A model generated the notes under the pieces. The model was not told where the DNA came from. It searched no databases and saw only the letters and a list, made by a program, of their open reading frames with translations. This document shows positions 9,320 to 19,781 of a stretch of DNA of 64,000 bases, piece by piece (position 1 is the first letter of the stretch; each line of letters starts with the position of its first letter). Source of the DNA: Cryptosporidium bovis (taxonomy: Eukaryota; Apicomplexa; Conoidasida; Eucoccidiorida; Cryptosporidiidae); NCBI GenBank assembly GCA_009768925.2, contig VHIT02000016.1, positions 62,001 through 126,000 on the forward strand. The letters run 5' to 3'. The translations under genes and the position numbers were made by a program.

Positions 9320-12300
9320 ATGATGCCTTTAGTAGGAAGGAAGAAGAGTTTTAGTTATAAAATGAAAACTTTCCTATTAGGATGGGTTTTTTTGGTATTT
9401 ACAGTATGTGTGAAAAAATTTAGCGGTGTTTTTTGTACACATGGAAAAAGATACCATGAAGTTAAGAGAATTCCATCGATGTTACCACCTCGTGAGGAAA
9501 AACCAACATCAAATAGATATTTATACACATACCCTACTGACTATAGTGGCTATTATTTCACGAAATTAGAAGACAAAACTTATTGGAAAATTCTGGAGAA
9601 AGGGAAAGAACCCCTCCCGGTGGAGGCCTGGCAATGGGATAGAGGAAGCGAAAGGTGGGTATGGGGGCCATTAACTAAAGAAGATGGAACTCCATTGTTA
9701 CCGGTGAGTCCAGAACTAGAAGCTCCAAGACCATATGTAGGTCCAGTTAGAATATATGGGCCAATCCAAGTAGACGATTTGCCAATTCCCCGTGTCTTAG
9801 ATATTTTATGTAGACCATATGAGAGTTTAATAGGTATTAGAGCTTGGTTTCCTAATCCGGAAAGTAGAGGGAGGAAGGATCTAAGAGGAATTCAATTTTT
9901 GTGTTCTTCTGCACTTGATATAAGAGGCAGAAGGTCTAAGAGTTCAACTTGGAGCAAAATAATTGGAAGTTCTGGATCAAATCTAAAAAAGTATACAGTT
10001 CTAACACGCCCTCAGGACCCATTTGTAAAAATTAGGATTTTTGTCGAAACTTTGAACCCTATTAAACATCCTTCTCAGAGAGAAGTCATTATACCAACTT
10101 ATAGAGGACCAAAACTAGCCTACATAGATAATGAAGATGAAATGCTTGAAAAGGGCCCAATATATCTAATTCGCAAGATGACATTAAGAACTAAAAATAA
10201 TCATTTATCATTTTTAGGTAAAGCAAGTGGGGATCTTCCATCTGTAGTGGAGGAAGCTCCCACTGGTCACGAACTTGCAGGGTTTAGAGTTTTGATTTCA
10301 GGTTATCCCAGAGGTATTTGGAAAGGTTCTGAACTATCAACGTTAACCTATAGAAACTCAATGTCACTTGGTTTATTGTTTGCTAAAACCGAAGATATTC
10401 TATCAAGACCACAGGTAATTTATGGAAGAAGAGGGTATGACTTTCAGGATATTAAATGTGATGGAAAAGTTACTGGTTTACAAGGTTACTTTATGGGAAA
10501 TAGGGGGTTAGTTGGACTTAAAGTAGAGTGTGATAGAGTATGGCAAAACGTTATAATTGGTATAACTGAGGGAGTTGATTACAAGGTTTTGGTTGGCCGT
10601 ATGATTAGTGCAGTTACCTTACATTTATCTCCAGAAAAGTTTATACAAAGTCTTGTAATTTTCTCTACTAGTGGAAGGCAACAAATGCTGGGAAACGATT
10701 GGATTGTCCCAACAATTAAATCTACCAAGTCAGAAAACGGAGGACGGAGGATATTACAGGGTATATTTGCTGAATTAGATAAAACTGGTGCAATTTCAGG
10801 AATTGGGTTTCATTGGACAAGGCCTCCAAAAGCTGGTGAAGTTGGCGATAGAGAGGATCTAGGTTATATTGAGCACTCTGATTCACCTATTGAAGAGGAT
10901 GGAAGTGTTTCTGATATTGGTTCTGGGAAAAGTGAACAAGAGTTGGTGCCAAAAAGCTCTTTCTATGGACGTGTAGCCAAAGGCTGTCCCATAAAAGAGA
11001 CAAGGTGCCCTATGGGAGTACCCTTAACAGGTATTCGTTTGATACTGAGAAAAGGTGAATTAAAGCCAAAACCATTTAAAATGTTTTTGGTCTCACTTAC
11101 AATTCAATGTGGTGAAGAGTTCTTTAAGCCAATAGGAAATCCTAATTTATTTGATAAAGAGAAATTAAGAACATATGATATTTTAGTGCACGAAGAAGAT
11201 CCCATAGTAGATTTCAAGGTTTACCTAGGTGATTTGGGACTGCCTCATCTATTTGACATTAGATTTAAACATGACGTGCTGAGTAGGTTTGAATTATACG
11301 GTTTTAGATCGGCAATGATGATAAAAAGTGATAGAATAGGTGCCATTGCCCCATTATATAGAACAGCTACACCAATAGATATTCCACCGATAACTGCGAA
11401 AGATATTAGTATTAAATTGTTCGGAGCAGTTAGACCGGACTCAGACCCTGATGTAAACGTGTTGGAAACTTCCTGCCCACCAGGAATTCCAATTACAGCA
11501 GTTAGGATGTGGTTTGTAAGAAAGATGGAAAGTTCCATGGTATTTTCGAGGTTAATAGGTTTAAGAATTAGATGTGGTAGTAAGTGGAGGAAAACAAAGC
11601 TTGGTAGTAGTATGGGTGACAGATTCGAGGCAGAAATTGAATCTGGAGACTTTATTTCAAGAGCATTCGTTGAAAATCAAAATGAAAAACCTTTTTATAC
11701 AAGTGGTGTAATGCTCGTCACACTAAACAATAGAAAGGCAGCTTTTGGAGAAACTGGTCCAAATATAATGAAAAATTTGGCATCTGGTGACATCGAAACC
11801 GAAATTTATGGTTTTATTGGGCAGGAGGGTGCCGAAGGACTAGTATCGATTGGATTTTTAGTTAGACAAGCACCCTCAAAGGATTATCCTGATTTCAAGA
11901 ATATGGAGGCAATGCCATATGTTTTGGATGCTTCAAATATTTTCGGAAACAATAGCGAAACTGGAAATGAAGAAGAAAGACTTATGGAAAGAGGAGTGGT
12001 TGATTTCCGTCCTGGTGAAGAATGGTATGGCCGTCGTGGACTCATAGGATCTCACTCAGAGGAAACATTTTGTTCTCCTGGTAAAAGGTTGACGGGATTA
12101 CTTGTTCATTCTTCGATGAAAGCACCTCAAAAAATAATAGGACTAACTTTGATTTGCGATGGAAATCCATTACCACCAGTGGGAAGTACTTTGGGGGACG
12201 TAGCTAGATATGAAATACCAACAAATGAACCAATTGAGAAAGTGGAGGTTGTTCTTAATGATGACCGTTCAATTAGTCACATAAAACTTTTCAATAGGAA

Positions 12301-13621
12301 TCATATGAAGAAGAGGATGGGAAAGCTTCATGATAGGTATCTTTCTGGATTTGATGTAGAAATAAAAAGTGGCACAATAACTGCATTATCTGCCATATAT
12401 ACCAATTATGGTGATTCAGGACCGCCACCAAAAATAAGAGTATTGCCAGGATCTAATAAAATCGGAGGGGGAACTGCACCTTTAACCGATAGAAAGACTC
12501 CTTGGGGCCATGCAAATTCTGATGGTGACGTTTCTACTGATGACGAATACTCGTGTGAGGAAGGAACAAGATTAACTAAAATAACAATGGCTTATCAGGA
12601 GCAAAGTTCCAATGTCTATGCTCTTGTTGGATTAAGAATTAGTTGTAATGATGAGGATTACGAAGAAGTTGGTAATTGGGAATCAACTAACGAAGGTGGA
12701 ATAATGGAGGAATCATTTGATTTGAATGATAACGAATATATTATTTCAATAGGTGGTACTCGTATAGAAGGAACGCAAAGTATTGGGAAACTGTACTTTG
12801 AGACTAACCTTTTGAGACAATTTGGTGAATGGCAACAATACTACGTTGAAGCACCAACCAGAGGATATGGATTGTATGGATTCGAACTTTTGTTTGAGAA
12901 AACTGGTGATTATTCAACGCCTATCGCTATGATTTTACCACTTTTCCGTTCAATATCGGATTCTGAAGGAACAGAAAAAGGTAAAAACGTGTCACCTTTC
13001 GAGTTGCCAGGGTCCCAACCTGAAACTTCTGAAGAAGTGGAAGAAAAAGAGAGAAAAGGATTACTAAACTCTCCAACACTCACAACTGACTGGATTGGAT
13101 TGGAAGTAGATAACCTAGAAATTGATGGGATTTGGTGTAAGACCTCCAGACTAAAACTAGATGGAAGGATGACATGGGATGATTGGAGGAATTCAAGATT
13201 AACAGGTCTAAGAATTTATAATGACGGTGATCATATAAAAGGAATACAACTACAATGTGGAAATGCATGGTTAGAAGAAGCATATTTGGGATTGGTTGGT
13301 CCCAATTTTCACTTCGATGCAATCTCTGACTGCACAGAGAGTGATGCAGACTACATTGAGTCGGTTGATGTTGCCCTTGATTCAAGGGGAATACCCATTG
13401 GATTTAGGCTATCTAGCAGTGCAAAAAGACAGAAGAAGGCACTAATAAACAATGAATCCCTCGTTAATTGGCAATCAAACGCCCCCCAACTGGGCAGTTA
13501 CTACGCGTCGGGGCTGCATGTCGAATTCGATCCTGACACAAATATCATTTTTAGAGTTAAAATAGTATATCGTCCAATTGTAAGTACACAGGATAGTGAA
13601 GAACAAGGGCTCATATTTTGA
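9320..13621 (+). CDS. Giant secreted protein with about seven repeated Cys modules (beta-prism-like?)
   Basis: The open frame extends back to a TTG at 9293, but the first ATGs are at 9320, 9323 and 9362. I chose 9320 (1433 aa); 9362 gives the cleanest signal peptide (MKTFLLGWVFLVFTVCV). The ectodomain carries about seven degenerate modules of the form C-x-x-G-x-x-[LI]-[TA]-[GAK]-[IVL] ... [LI]-x-G-[LI]-x-[LIV]-x-C. They begin near nucleotides 9809, 10457, 11005, 11473, 12070, 12553 and 13135. Each is followed by a Y-G-F / I-x-P-like strand pattern. The paired-Cys, G-[IL]-x-[LI]-x-C pattern recalls VMO-I or jacalin-like beta-prism folds, but this is my inference only. No transmembrane segment follows the signal. 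It is probably a large secretory-organelle or surface protein. Confidence 0.8.
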   Translation: MMPLVGRKKSFSYKMKTFLLGWVFLVFTVCVKKFSGVFCTHGKRYHEVKRIPSMLPPREEKPTSNRYLYTYPTDYSGYYFTKLEDKTYWKILEKGKEPLPVEAWQWDRGSERWVWGPLTKEDGTPLLPVSPELEAPRPYVGPVRIYGPIQVDDLPIPRVLDILCRPYESLIGIRAWFPNPESRGRKDLRGIQFLCSSALDIRGRRSKSSTWSKIIGSSGSNLKKYTVLTRPQDPFVKIRIFVETLNPIKHPSQREVIIPTYRGPKLAYIDNEDEMLEKGPIYLIRKMTLRTKNNHLSFLGKASGDLPSVVEEAPTGHELAGFRVLISGYPRGIWKGSELSTLTYRNSMSLGLLFAKTEDILSRPQVIYGRRGYDFQDIKCDGKVTGLQGYFMGNRGLVGLKVECDRVWQNVIIGITEGVDYKVLVGRMISAVTLHLSPEKFIQSLVIFSTSGRQQMLGNDWIVPTIKSTKSENGGRRILQGIFAELDKTGAISGIGFHWTRPPKAGEVGDREDLGYIEHSDSPIEEDGSVSDIGSGKSEQELVPKSSFYGRVAKGCPIKETRCPMGVPLTGIRLILRKGELKPKPFKMFLVSLTIQCGEEFFKPIGNPNLFDKEKLRTYDILVHEEDPIVDFKVYLGDLGLPHLFDIRFKHDVLSRFELYGFRSAMMIKSDRIGAIAPLYRTATPIDIPPITAKDISIKLFGAVRPDSDPDVNVLETSCPPGIPITAVRMWFVRKMESSMVFSRLIGLRIRCGSKWRKTKLGSSMGDRFEAEIESGDFISRAFVENQNEKPFYTSGVMLVTLNNRKAAFGETGPNIMKNLASGDIETEIYGFIGQEGAEGLVSIGFLVRQAPSKDYPDFKNMEAMPYVLDASNIFGNNSETGNEEERLMERGVVDFRPGEEWYGRRGLIGSHSEETFCSPGKRLTGLLVHSSMKAPQKIIGLTLICDGNPLPPVGSTLGDVARYEIPTNEPIEKVEVVLNDDRSISHIKLFNRNHMKKRMGKLHDRYLSGFDVEIKSGTITALSAIYTNYGDSGPPPKIRVLPGSNKIGGGTAPLTDRKTPWGHANSDGDVSTDDEYSCEEGTRLTKITMAYQEQSSNVYALVGLRISCNDEDYEEVGNWESTNEGGIMEESFDLNDNEYIISIGGTRIEGTQSIGKLYFETNLLRQFGEWQQYYVEAPTRGYGLYGFELLFEKTGDYSTPIAMILPLFRSISDSEGTEKGKNVSPFELPGSQPETSEEVEEKERKGLLNSPTLTTDWIGLEVDNLEIDGIWCKTSRLKLDGRMTWDDWRNSRLTGLRIYNDGDHIKGIQLQCGNAWLEEAYLGLVGPNFHFDAISDCTESDADYIESVDVALDSRGIPIGFRLSSSAKRQKKALINNESLVNWQSNAPQLGSYYASGLHVEFDPDTNIIFRVKIVYRPIVSTQDSEEQGLIF

Positions 13622-13685
13622 CCCATATTAATTCTTATATACTATAATATTTGTGTTGTATTTATTGCCCGTAGTCAAAAAAGCG

Positions 13686-13758
13686 CTCCGACGCCGGGAA
13701 TCGAACCCGGGTCGCATGGGTGAGAGCCATGTATCCTAGCCGACTAGACTACGTCGGA
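13686..13758 (-). tRNA. tRNA-Glu (anticodon CTC)
   Basis: On the minus strand the 73 nt fold as a complete cloverleaf. The acceptor stem TCCGACG pairs with CGTCGGA, followed by discriminator G. The A box is TAGTCTAGTCGG and the B box GGGTTCGATTCCC. The anticodon stem is CATGG/CCATG with loop CTCTCAC, giving anticodon CTC at 13722-13724 (plus coordinates). No intron and no encoded CCA, as expected for a nuclear eukaryotic tRNA. Confidence 0.95.
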
Positions 13759-13838
13759 AACTACTGCGCAGGGCAGTTTTTCTTATAGATACTAGTTAGT
13801 TGTAAGTTTTGTGTCTTTTAGGCGGTATTTTTAGTGGC

Positions 13839-13863
13839 ACTACCTACCTGCGGTAGAGGTAGT
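13839..13863. other. Bulged GC-rich hairpin downstream-side of intergenic tRNA locus
   Basis: ACTACCT (13839-13845) pairs with AGGTAGT (13857-13863). Inside, ACC (13846-13848) pairs with GGT (13852-13854) around a TGC loop, leaving a two-base AG bulge. It is GC-rich compared with the surrounding AT-rich spacer. It could be part of a small RNA or a regulatory structure; no family is recognised. Confidence 0.35.
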
Positions 13864-14188
13864 AGGCGGGTTAATTTAAGGGCCTATGTTGACAATAACT
13901 AAAAAATTGAATAATTTTGGGGATCAAAAAGGATTTATGTATTTAAGGTGTAGAGAAAAAAGAAACAAATTTGTAATAAATTTTTCTATAACTGTTTAAT
14001 AGTTTGTTGTTACGTCCCCTACAAGGAATTTTGTATTGAAGTATCTAGTTTTTAAACAGTTTCTGGAGCATAATATATTCGAGAAGTTAACAATATTTTA
14101 TGGATCCAAACTACCCTTTTAGTCGCACTATACATACAAGTTGAGGCTTATAATATTTTTGCAAGGTTTAGATCAATATTTTTGATTA

Positions 14189-15280
14189 ATGGAACAGACC
14201 TCTATAGTTCCATATTATAATGTAAGGAATTATCCGGAATATGAGCAACTAGCTAGATACAATGGTCAGAATAAAAATGAATTGGACTTATACAATAGAA
14301 GCTATATGAAGAACAAAGGTTCAAAGGCTGCGCCATACGAAATTCCAGGTTGTCCGGTATTCAGTGTATTTGTTGCAACAGTAGTTGGAGTGTTATGGCT
14401 ATTCTTTGCGCTTACACTACCTGCATATCACTATGCAAGAGTTGTATTCCCAATAGATAATTATGTCGATCTAAACTTTGGTTTATGGACAATTCATGTA
14501 TCATCCAATTGTGATTCATTTGTTAGTTTTGATGCTAACAAGAAAATTTGTAGATTTATTGTTTCACACTTGGACAATCTAAGTCTTTCAGATGCAACAA
14601 ATTTTGTGTGTAGCCTTGAGGCAGGGACACTACAACTCCTAAATTTGGGTTGTAATGAATTCCACCTACTCAGACAAGGCTCAGCTGTAATAATAATAAT
14701 GTTTGTACTCACGATTATACTGTTATTCTTTGCATCAATATTTTTACTTTCGTTTTGGTTCTGTTATCGTACAAGACGTGCAAGACAGAGTATTTTCATG
14801 CTTCATTTTATTGCAGCGTTATCATGTGTTCTTGGCCTTGTCGGTTACCTACTTGTTGGTGGTCTAACAGTCCAACCATTTAGAGATTCTTCGATGTTTG
14901 GAATAGGAAGTGGTATCTTCGCTAGATTGTTCTTTGTGGATATATCCAGAACATTTGATTTATCTACAGGTTTTGCATTTGCTGCGTTTGGAATGATTTG
15001 GGTTATCCTATTGCCATTGTGGTCAGTATGTGCAATTCCTTCTGATATATGTGTGGATTCAATAGAACCCATTGAAGATTCAAATTTAGAAGAGGACGAG
15101 TTAAAGAAGCTTTTGAACTATCCATCAAATTGTCATAATCCAGATAACTATTATAATGGAGTGGTGCCTGAATATAACAATAATCAGTACTACTACAACC
15201 AAAGTTTGTATAATCGTCAATATCCACAAGCTTCAGTATATCCACAAAATCCTTACTATCAATACTATAGAGGGTATTGA
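14189..15280 (+). CDS. Tetraspan membrane protein with Tyr/Asn-rich C-terminal tail
   Basis: 363 aa from an ATG. Four hydrophobic segments are visible: about 56-77 (VFSVFVATVVGVLWLFFAL), 168-195 (AVIIIMFVLTIILLFF), 205-228 (FMLHFIAALSCVLGLVGYLL) and 257-280 (GFAFAAFGMIWVILLPLW). The loop between the first and second has three to four cysteines (SNCDS, KKICRF, NFVCS, LGCNEF), like claudin/PMP22-type tetraspans. The cytosolic tail from about 300 is Tyr/Asn/Gln/Pro-rich. Both ends appear cytosolic. The family is not recognised; a plasma-membrane or inner-membrane-complex location is possible but unproven. Confidence 0.75.
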   Translation: MEQTSIVPYYNVRNYPEYEQLARYNGQNKNELDLYNRSYMKNKGSKAAPYEIPGCPVFSVFVATVVGVLWLFFALTLPAYHYARVVFPIDNYVDLNFGLWTIHVSSNCDSFVSFDANKKICRFIVSHLDNLSLSDATNFVCSLEAGTLQLLNLGCNEFHLLRQGSAVIIIMFVLTIILLFFASIFLLSFWFCYRTRRARQSIFMLHFIAALSCVLGLVGYLLVGGLTVQPFRDSSMFGIGSGIFARLFFVDISRTFDLSTGFAFAAFGMIWVILLPLWSVCAIPSDICVDSIEPIEDSNLEEDELKKLLNYPSNCHNPDNYYNGVVPEYNNNQYYYNQSLYNRQYPQASVYPQNPYYQYYRGY

Positions 15281-15387
15281 CCGAATGTTTAAAGGTATAA
15301 TATTAAATGGTGATGCTATAAAATTTTTTTATTATTAAATTTATAACAATCTATTTTCTACGATTTTTCAGCCTCATCCATTTATAT

Positions 15388-16965
15388 TTACTGATTACTT
15401 TTATTACCTGTTTTAGAGGTGAAAATTGATTTCCAAAAGGACTTCTGTAATGGATGTCTAGTAATTTCATAATTTGGATTAATCATAGAATTCTTTATAA
15501 ATTCTCTGTTTTGTTCGAATTTAAATAATGTGGGCATTAATTCAACATCTCTTTTTGCATTTACAGTGACGTAGTTTATACTGTCGACTCCAATGGAACT
15601 TGTTATTAGAATAGTAGATAGCCTCAAAGTTTCATTTTGAACTTCTGAGGTCACATTCAATCTAATATATGCGTAGAATGAGACGTTTGTTTGCAAAAAG
15701 TTGATTTCTATACTACCTTGGCCTTTTATTAAGACTGGAAACTCCCTTGGTAAATTAAATATCGATATTGATTCAACATAGCTACCACCAGTTTTTATTC
15801 CAGTCAAATTATCTGCCTTTCTTTGATAATTGCTCCTTTTTTTATAAACTTTCTCTCCAAATGCTTCAGTAATATCATTGTTAGTTGCTTCTAGTAACAA
15901 AGGTAGTTTACTTATCTCGCTATTATGACCTATTTCTGGTGCGTTCTCATGCAATACAGTATTTATCAATATTAATTGTTTTTCATTAAAGATAAGCAAA
16001 TACTTGGTTTCGTTATTAAATGTTATATTGTATATTATCAATGAATCACTTAAGCATTCTTTGACTGTGGTATAGTTTGTTGTAATATTTGTTCTATCTA
16101 AAGAATATGTTTCAACCATTTCTTCTAAATTCGTATTTATTTCGCTTTTGTAATTGCCTCTATCAGTTTTTTTTTGTGAACCCCTGTTACCTCCACTAAT
16201 AAACCCTTCATTCGTATTATTTTTGTATGTTGTTTTGTTATTTAATGGTTTATTATTATTCGTGATATTAAACACCATTTCTTTGTTTAAGTAGCTTGAG
16301 GCTTCATTATCTGTACTCTTATTTTCTATTGATATTGCTGTTGTATTTGTATCATTTAGTTGTAAAGTTTTGTTAGTTACAACTGAATTATTATTTTCAA
16401 CAATATTAAATCCTTCGATTGTTTTCATTTCGTTCTCATCTGAGTTTTCAGTTGGATTTATTATTTTTGAAATTGTGTTATTAGATGTATCGCTCTTTAT
16501 ATATGTCTGATCTGTCACTGAATAAGTGTTGTTACCTTTCTTACTTGTTCCGTTTGAACTACTTTCTGTTCCAGATGTTTCTTCAATTTCTAGTTTCGAA
16601 TCTATAATATTGCCCTTTATAAATTCACTTTCCTCATAATGATCAAAATTTCTTCCCAAATATCGTCTTTTATCGTTATTGTTAACATCATTTTCATTCA
16701 ATTTAATTACTCCGTCACTTAATATATAGTATTCAGTTTTAATGCTCAAAATTATTCCCAACTCCATAGTACTGACTATCTTTGCCATTTCCCCTATACA
16801 TTCATCGCCCTTTTGTTTTAATTCACAAATTGAATTACTGACATTAGTTGTATCACTTTGGTCCGTATTCTCACCAACTATGTCATGTTTCTCTAATCTA
16901 ATTCCTAAAGTATCATTTATAAGTATTATTTGTGTGATTAACAAAAAAATACTGTAGAAATTCAT
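15388..16965 (-). CDS. Secreted Asn/Thr/Ser-rich putative glycoprotein
   Basis: 525 aa from the ATG at 16965. A signal peptide covers about residues 1-21 (FYSIFLLITQIILINDTLG). The middle (about 100-300) is low-complexity Asn/Thr/Ser/Lys with many N-x-[ST] sequons (for example NNTYS, NDTNTT, NKTTYKNNT), suggesting a heavily modified region. The C-terminal third is more ordered and beta-rich (VSFYAYIRLNV, LSTILITSS), followed by a basic end. Three cysteines sit near the N terminus and one in the middle. There is no C-terminal membrane segment or obvious GPI signal. It is transcribed divergently from the acyl-CoA synthetase gene. Family not recognised. Confidence 0.7.
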   Translation of the reverse strand: MNFYSIFLLITQIILINDTLGIRLEKHDIVGENTDQSDTTNVSNSICELKQKGDECIGEMAKIVSTMELGIILSIKTEYYILSDGVIKLNENDVNNNDKRRYLGRNFDHYEESEFIKGNIIDSKLEIEETSGTESSSNGTSKKGNNTYSVTDQTYIKSDTSNNTISKIINPTENSDENEMKTIEGFNIVENNNSVVTNKTLQLNDTNTTAISIENKSTDNEASSYLNKEMVFNITNNNKPLNNKTTYKNNTNEGFISGGNRGSQKKTDRGNYKSEINTNLEEMVETYSLDRTNITTNYTTVKECLSDSLIIYNITFNNETKYLLIFNEKQLILINTVLHENAPEIGHNSEISKLPLLLEATNNDITEAFGEKVYKKRSNYQRKADNLTGIKTGGSYVESISIFNLPREFPVLIKGQGSIEINFLQTNVSFYAYIRLNVTSEVQNETLRLSTILITSSIGVDSINYVTVNAKRDVELMPTLFKFEQNREFIKNSMINPNYEITRHPLQKSFWKSIFTSKTGNKSNQ

Positions 16966-17738
16966 ATTAACATCCGGGTAGAATTATATTTACCAAAAAT
17001 TATTCTCAGTCAGAGACAAATTGAAATTCATGTCCTACATAAACGACGTATCTGTTGCTAATATTTTATTCCTTTCAATAAATTTTTATTTGCATGCAAT
17101 TCTAAAATACAATAAAGGCATGAAATTTATAGATCTATTTAAAGTGCACGTACTCCCCTCTATTAAAAATAAATGTTCAATTCAATAAAAAGATATGTTT
17201 ATCATAAGATTAATAAATAATTAATATTAAAACAATACAATATAAGATGAAAAAGAGGCTAAACATAAAAAGGAGACTCCTGCAGAGCAATCCTGACTAA
17301 AATAACAAATATTGTGATGTGTGAAAAAAATCAAACAGTTTTACGTTGTTGTTTGTTTTGATTTCATTTATAACAAAATAAAACTTCGTTTATCATTTAG
17401 GTGTAAACTGATTTCCCGCATTATTTCCGTATGATTTTTTTTAAATTCTTTTTTTTTCTAGAACGCATTCTGTGTGGGAATCCTTCTTTATTATTACCCT
17501 AAAAGCAAGTTTTGATTTTTTTGAAAATTATATAATTTTGGCTATAATTCTTTAAATTCGAGTTTGCTGTAAATATCTTCAATTCCTCAAGGTATTTATT
17601 TTTTTCGACAAAATTACTGGGTTGATTAATTTTGGAAAGTACAGTTTTACGTCTTGTCATATTTTTAATAGCATATTATTGTTTTTACCTGTTCAAATAA
17701 CAAATTAAAATATAAGGATATCATTTTATATAATCAAA
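16966..17738. promoter_or_regulatory. Divergent intergenic region
   Basis: 773 bp of AT-rich spacer between the minus-strand secreted glycoprotein gene and the acyl-CoA synthetase gene. It contains TGCATGCA (17091-17098) and GTGCAC near 17143. No RNA gene was recognised. Confidence 0.35.
17091..17098. promoter_or_regulatory. TGCATGCA palindrome (AP2-like site)
   Basis: This self-complementary octamer contains two overlapping TGCAT cores, a motif bound by some apicomplexan AP2 factors. It lies about 130 bp upstream of the minus-strand secreted glycoprotein start. Function inferred from motif resemblance only. Confidence 0.3.
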
Positions 17739-19781
17739 ATGTTGAGTGGTAGAGAAGCAACTGATCACCTGTATTCTGTCCCATTAAAAGGTGGAAGAGT
17801 AGATAAAGACTCATCTCCTATTTACAGAAACCCTAATTATCCGAGTGGTGAATTGTCAAACATCGAAGGTTTAAATTCAAATAATTTGTGGGAATTTTTT
17901 TTGAATTCAGTAAAAAAATACAAAAATAATGACTGTCTTGGGGTAAGGCGTTTAAATGAAGATGGTAGTTTTGGTAAATATGTATTTAAGACCTATAATG
18001 AAGTAATGAAAATTTCATTGAATGTAGGGATTAATATCGCCAAGTTGAAGTTGTGTCCTGCTCAAAGATATGAAGATAATGACTATCAAAAGGAACTAAG
18101 TATAATGGGGATATTAAGTAAAAACAGGGAAGAATGGTATTTAATTGAGCATGCTTGTAATGCTTTTGGTATATGTTTGGCCCCATTATATGATACATTA
18201 GGCGATCAAAGCTTGAAGTACATATTAAATAAAACAAAGTTGAAAACTCTGTGTATTTCAGATGAAAGCATTGAGAAAATAATTTCCATGGTTGAAAATT
18301 CGCAAAGTGGATATTTAAATATTGAAAACATAATATGTTTTGATCCTATAAAACCTGAATTGAAAGAACGTTGTGACAAAATTGGTATTAATATCGTTCA
18401 ATTCAGTGAACTAAAAAAAAAAGTATCAAGACAGGACATGGAAAATTACAAACCGAGAAATGCTTTACCAGATGAAATTTGTTCGATACATTTTACCTCT
18501 GGTACTACTGGATTTCCAAAGGGTGCCATGTTAACTCATAGATGTTTTATGGCTTGTGTAAAGAGTTGCTTTGAACAATTATTTTCGGTTAATGGAATTA
18601 GTCTCGGTACGGATGATGCTCATTTGTCTTACTTACCTTTAGCTCATATTTTTGAAAGGCTTATTATTATGAATGCATATCACCTAGGAATTCCAATCGG
18701 TATATTTAGTGGTAGTGTATCAAGGGTCATGAGTGATTCACAAGAACTGAAACCAACAATTCTTATTTGTGTCCCCCAGGTCCTTTCAAGGATTATTCAT
18801 TCAATTGAAGAGAAAATGAGCGATTCTAACATTATTCTTAAAACTGTTTTTAATAGAGCACTTTCTCATAAAGAGCAAAATTTAAAGATGACAGGGAATC
18901 CCACTCACTGGCTATGGGATAAAATATTATTTAATAACACCAAAAAAATATTGGGTGGAAGACTAAAGGCTATAGTAAGTGGTGCAGCACCTTTAAGTAT
19001 AGATGTTAATTATAAAATTCAGGCATTGTTTTGCTGCAAAATTATTGAAGGTTTTGGAATGTCAGAATGCATTGCAACACTATCAACTAGATTTTCCTCT
19101 AACACTCCAGGAACTGTTGGTGGACCTTTTGGTGATATTGAGGTCAAATTAACTTCGCTAGTTGAAATGGGATATGATGCCACAAAGAGGCCGAGAAGGG
19201 GGATCTTGAAAATAAGAGGGAATAGCGTTTTCAAGGGTTATTTTTGTGACCAGGAAAACACAAAAAATGCAATAGATCCGGATGGTTGGTTAGATACTGG
19301 TGATATTGCTGAAAAACTTCCAGATGGTTCTTTCCGTATTATTGACAGAAAAAAGGCTCTGTTTAAACTTGCACAAGGAGAATATATTTCTCCAGAAAAG
19401 ATAGAAGGAATTTATCTTACCTCAACGCCGCTTGTACAACAAGTTTATGTTTACGGAAAGTCAACTGATCGATTTCTAGTAGCACTAGTTTTTCCGAACG
19501 AAGCATCAATTAAAAAATGGGGTGAAAACAACAATAAGCAGGGTTTGTCATTTGAAGAGCTGTGTCAATGTCCCGAACTGTATGATGAAGTGAGTTCAGC
19601 CTTTAGAAGGGTGGAAAACTCTTCAAAACTATTCGGCTTTGAAAAAATACACAAATTCAAAATTATTCCGAAAATAATGAACAGTGATAATGGGCTGCTC
19701 ACGCCAACGATGAAAATAATTAGGAGCAGAGTTGATTCTGAATTTAAAGACTCATTGGATTATCTTAGATCTCAGTTATAA
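17739..19781 (+). CDS. Long-chain fatty-acid--CoA ligase (acyl-CoA synthetase)
   Basis: 680 aa from an ATG. It is an AMP-forming enzyme that activates fatty acids to acyl-CoA using ATP. The phosphate-binding motif TSGTTGFPKGAML is at about residues 252-264. YLPLAHIFER at about 297-306 is typical of long-chain acyl-CoA synthetases. The motif GWLDTGDIAEKL near 516 and the hinge/ligase segment IIDRKKALFKLAQGEYISP (about 533-551) are intact, including the catalytic Lys region. The length is normal for the family. No signal peptide is visible at the N terminus, so membrane association would be peripheral. Parasites of this group salvage fatty acids, so the enzyme fits that need (inference). Confidence 0.93.
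   Translation: MLSGREATDHLYSVPLKGGRVDKDSSPIYRNPNYPSGELSNIEGLNSNNLWEFFLNSVKKYKNNDCLGVRRLNEDGSFGKYVFKTYNEVMKISLNVGINIAKLKLCPAQRYEDNDYQKELSIMGILSKNREEWYLIEHACNAFGICLAPLYDTLGDQSLKYILNKTKLKTLCISDESIEKIISMVENSQSGYLNIENIICFDPIKPELKERCDKIGINIVQFSELKKKVSRQDMENYKPRNALPDEICSIHFTSGTTGFPKGAMLTHRCFMACVKSCFEQLFSVNGISLGTDDAHLSYLPLAHIFERLIIMNAYHLGIPIGIFSGSVSRVMSDSQELKPTILICVPQVLSRIIHSIEEKMSDSNIILKTVFNRALSHKEQNLKMTGNPTHWLWDKILFNNTKKILGGRLKAIVSGAAPLSIDVNYKIQALFCCKIIEGFGMSECIATLSTRFSSNTPGTVGGPFGDIEVKLTSLVEMGYDATKRPRRGILKIRGNSVFKGYFCDQENTKNAIDPDGWLDTGDIAEKLPDGSFRIIDRKKALFKLAQGEYISPEKIEGIYLTSTPLVQQVYVYGKSTDRFLVALVFPNEASIKKWGENNNKQGLSFEELCQCPELYDEVSSAFRRVENSSKLFGFEKIHKFKIIPKIMNSDNGLLTPTMKIIRSRVDSEFKDSLDYLRSQL

Larger units (their letters stand above)
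13622..14188. other. Intergenic region holding tRNA-Glu and a strong hairpin
   Basis: 567 bp. Apart from the tRNA and the hairpin at 13839-13863, listed separately, it is AT-rich with no further gene recognised. Confidence 0.4.
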
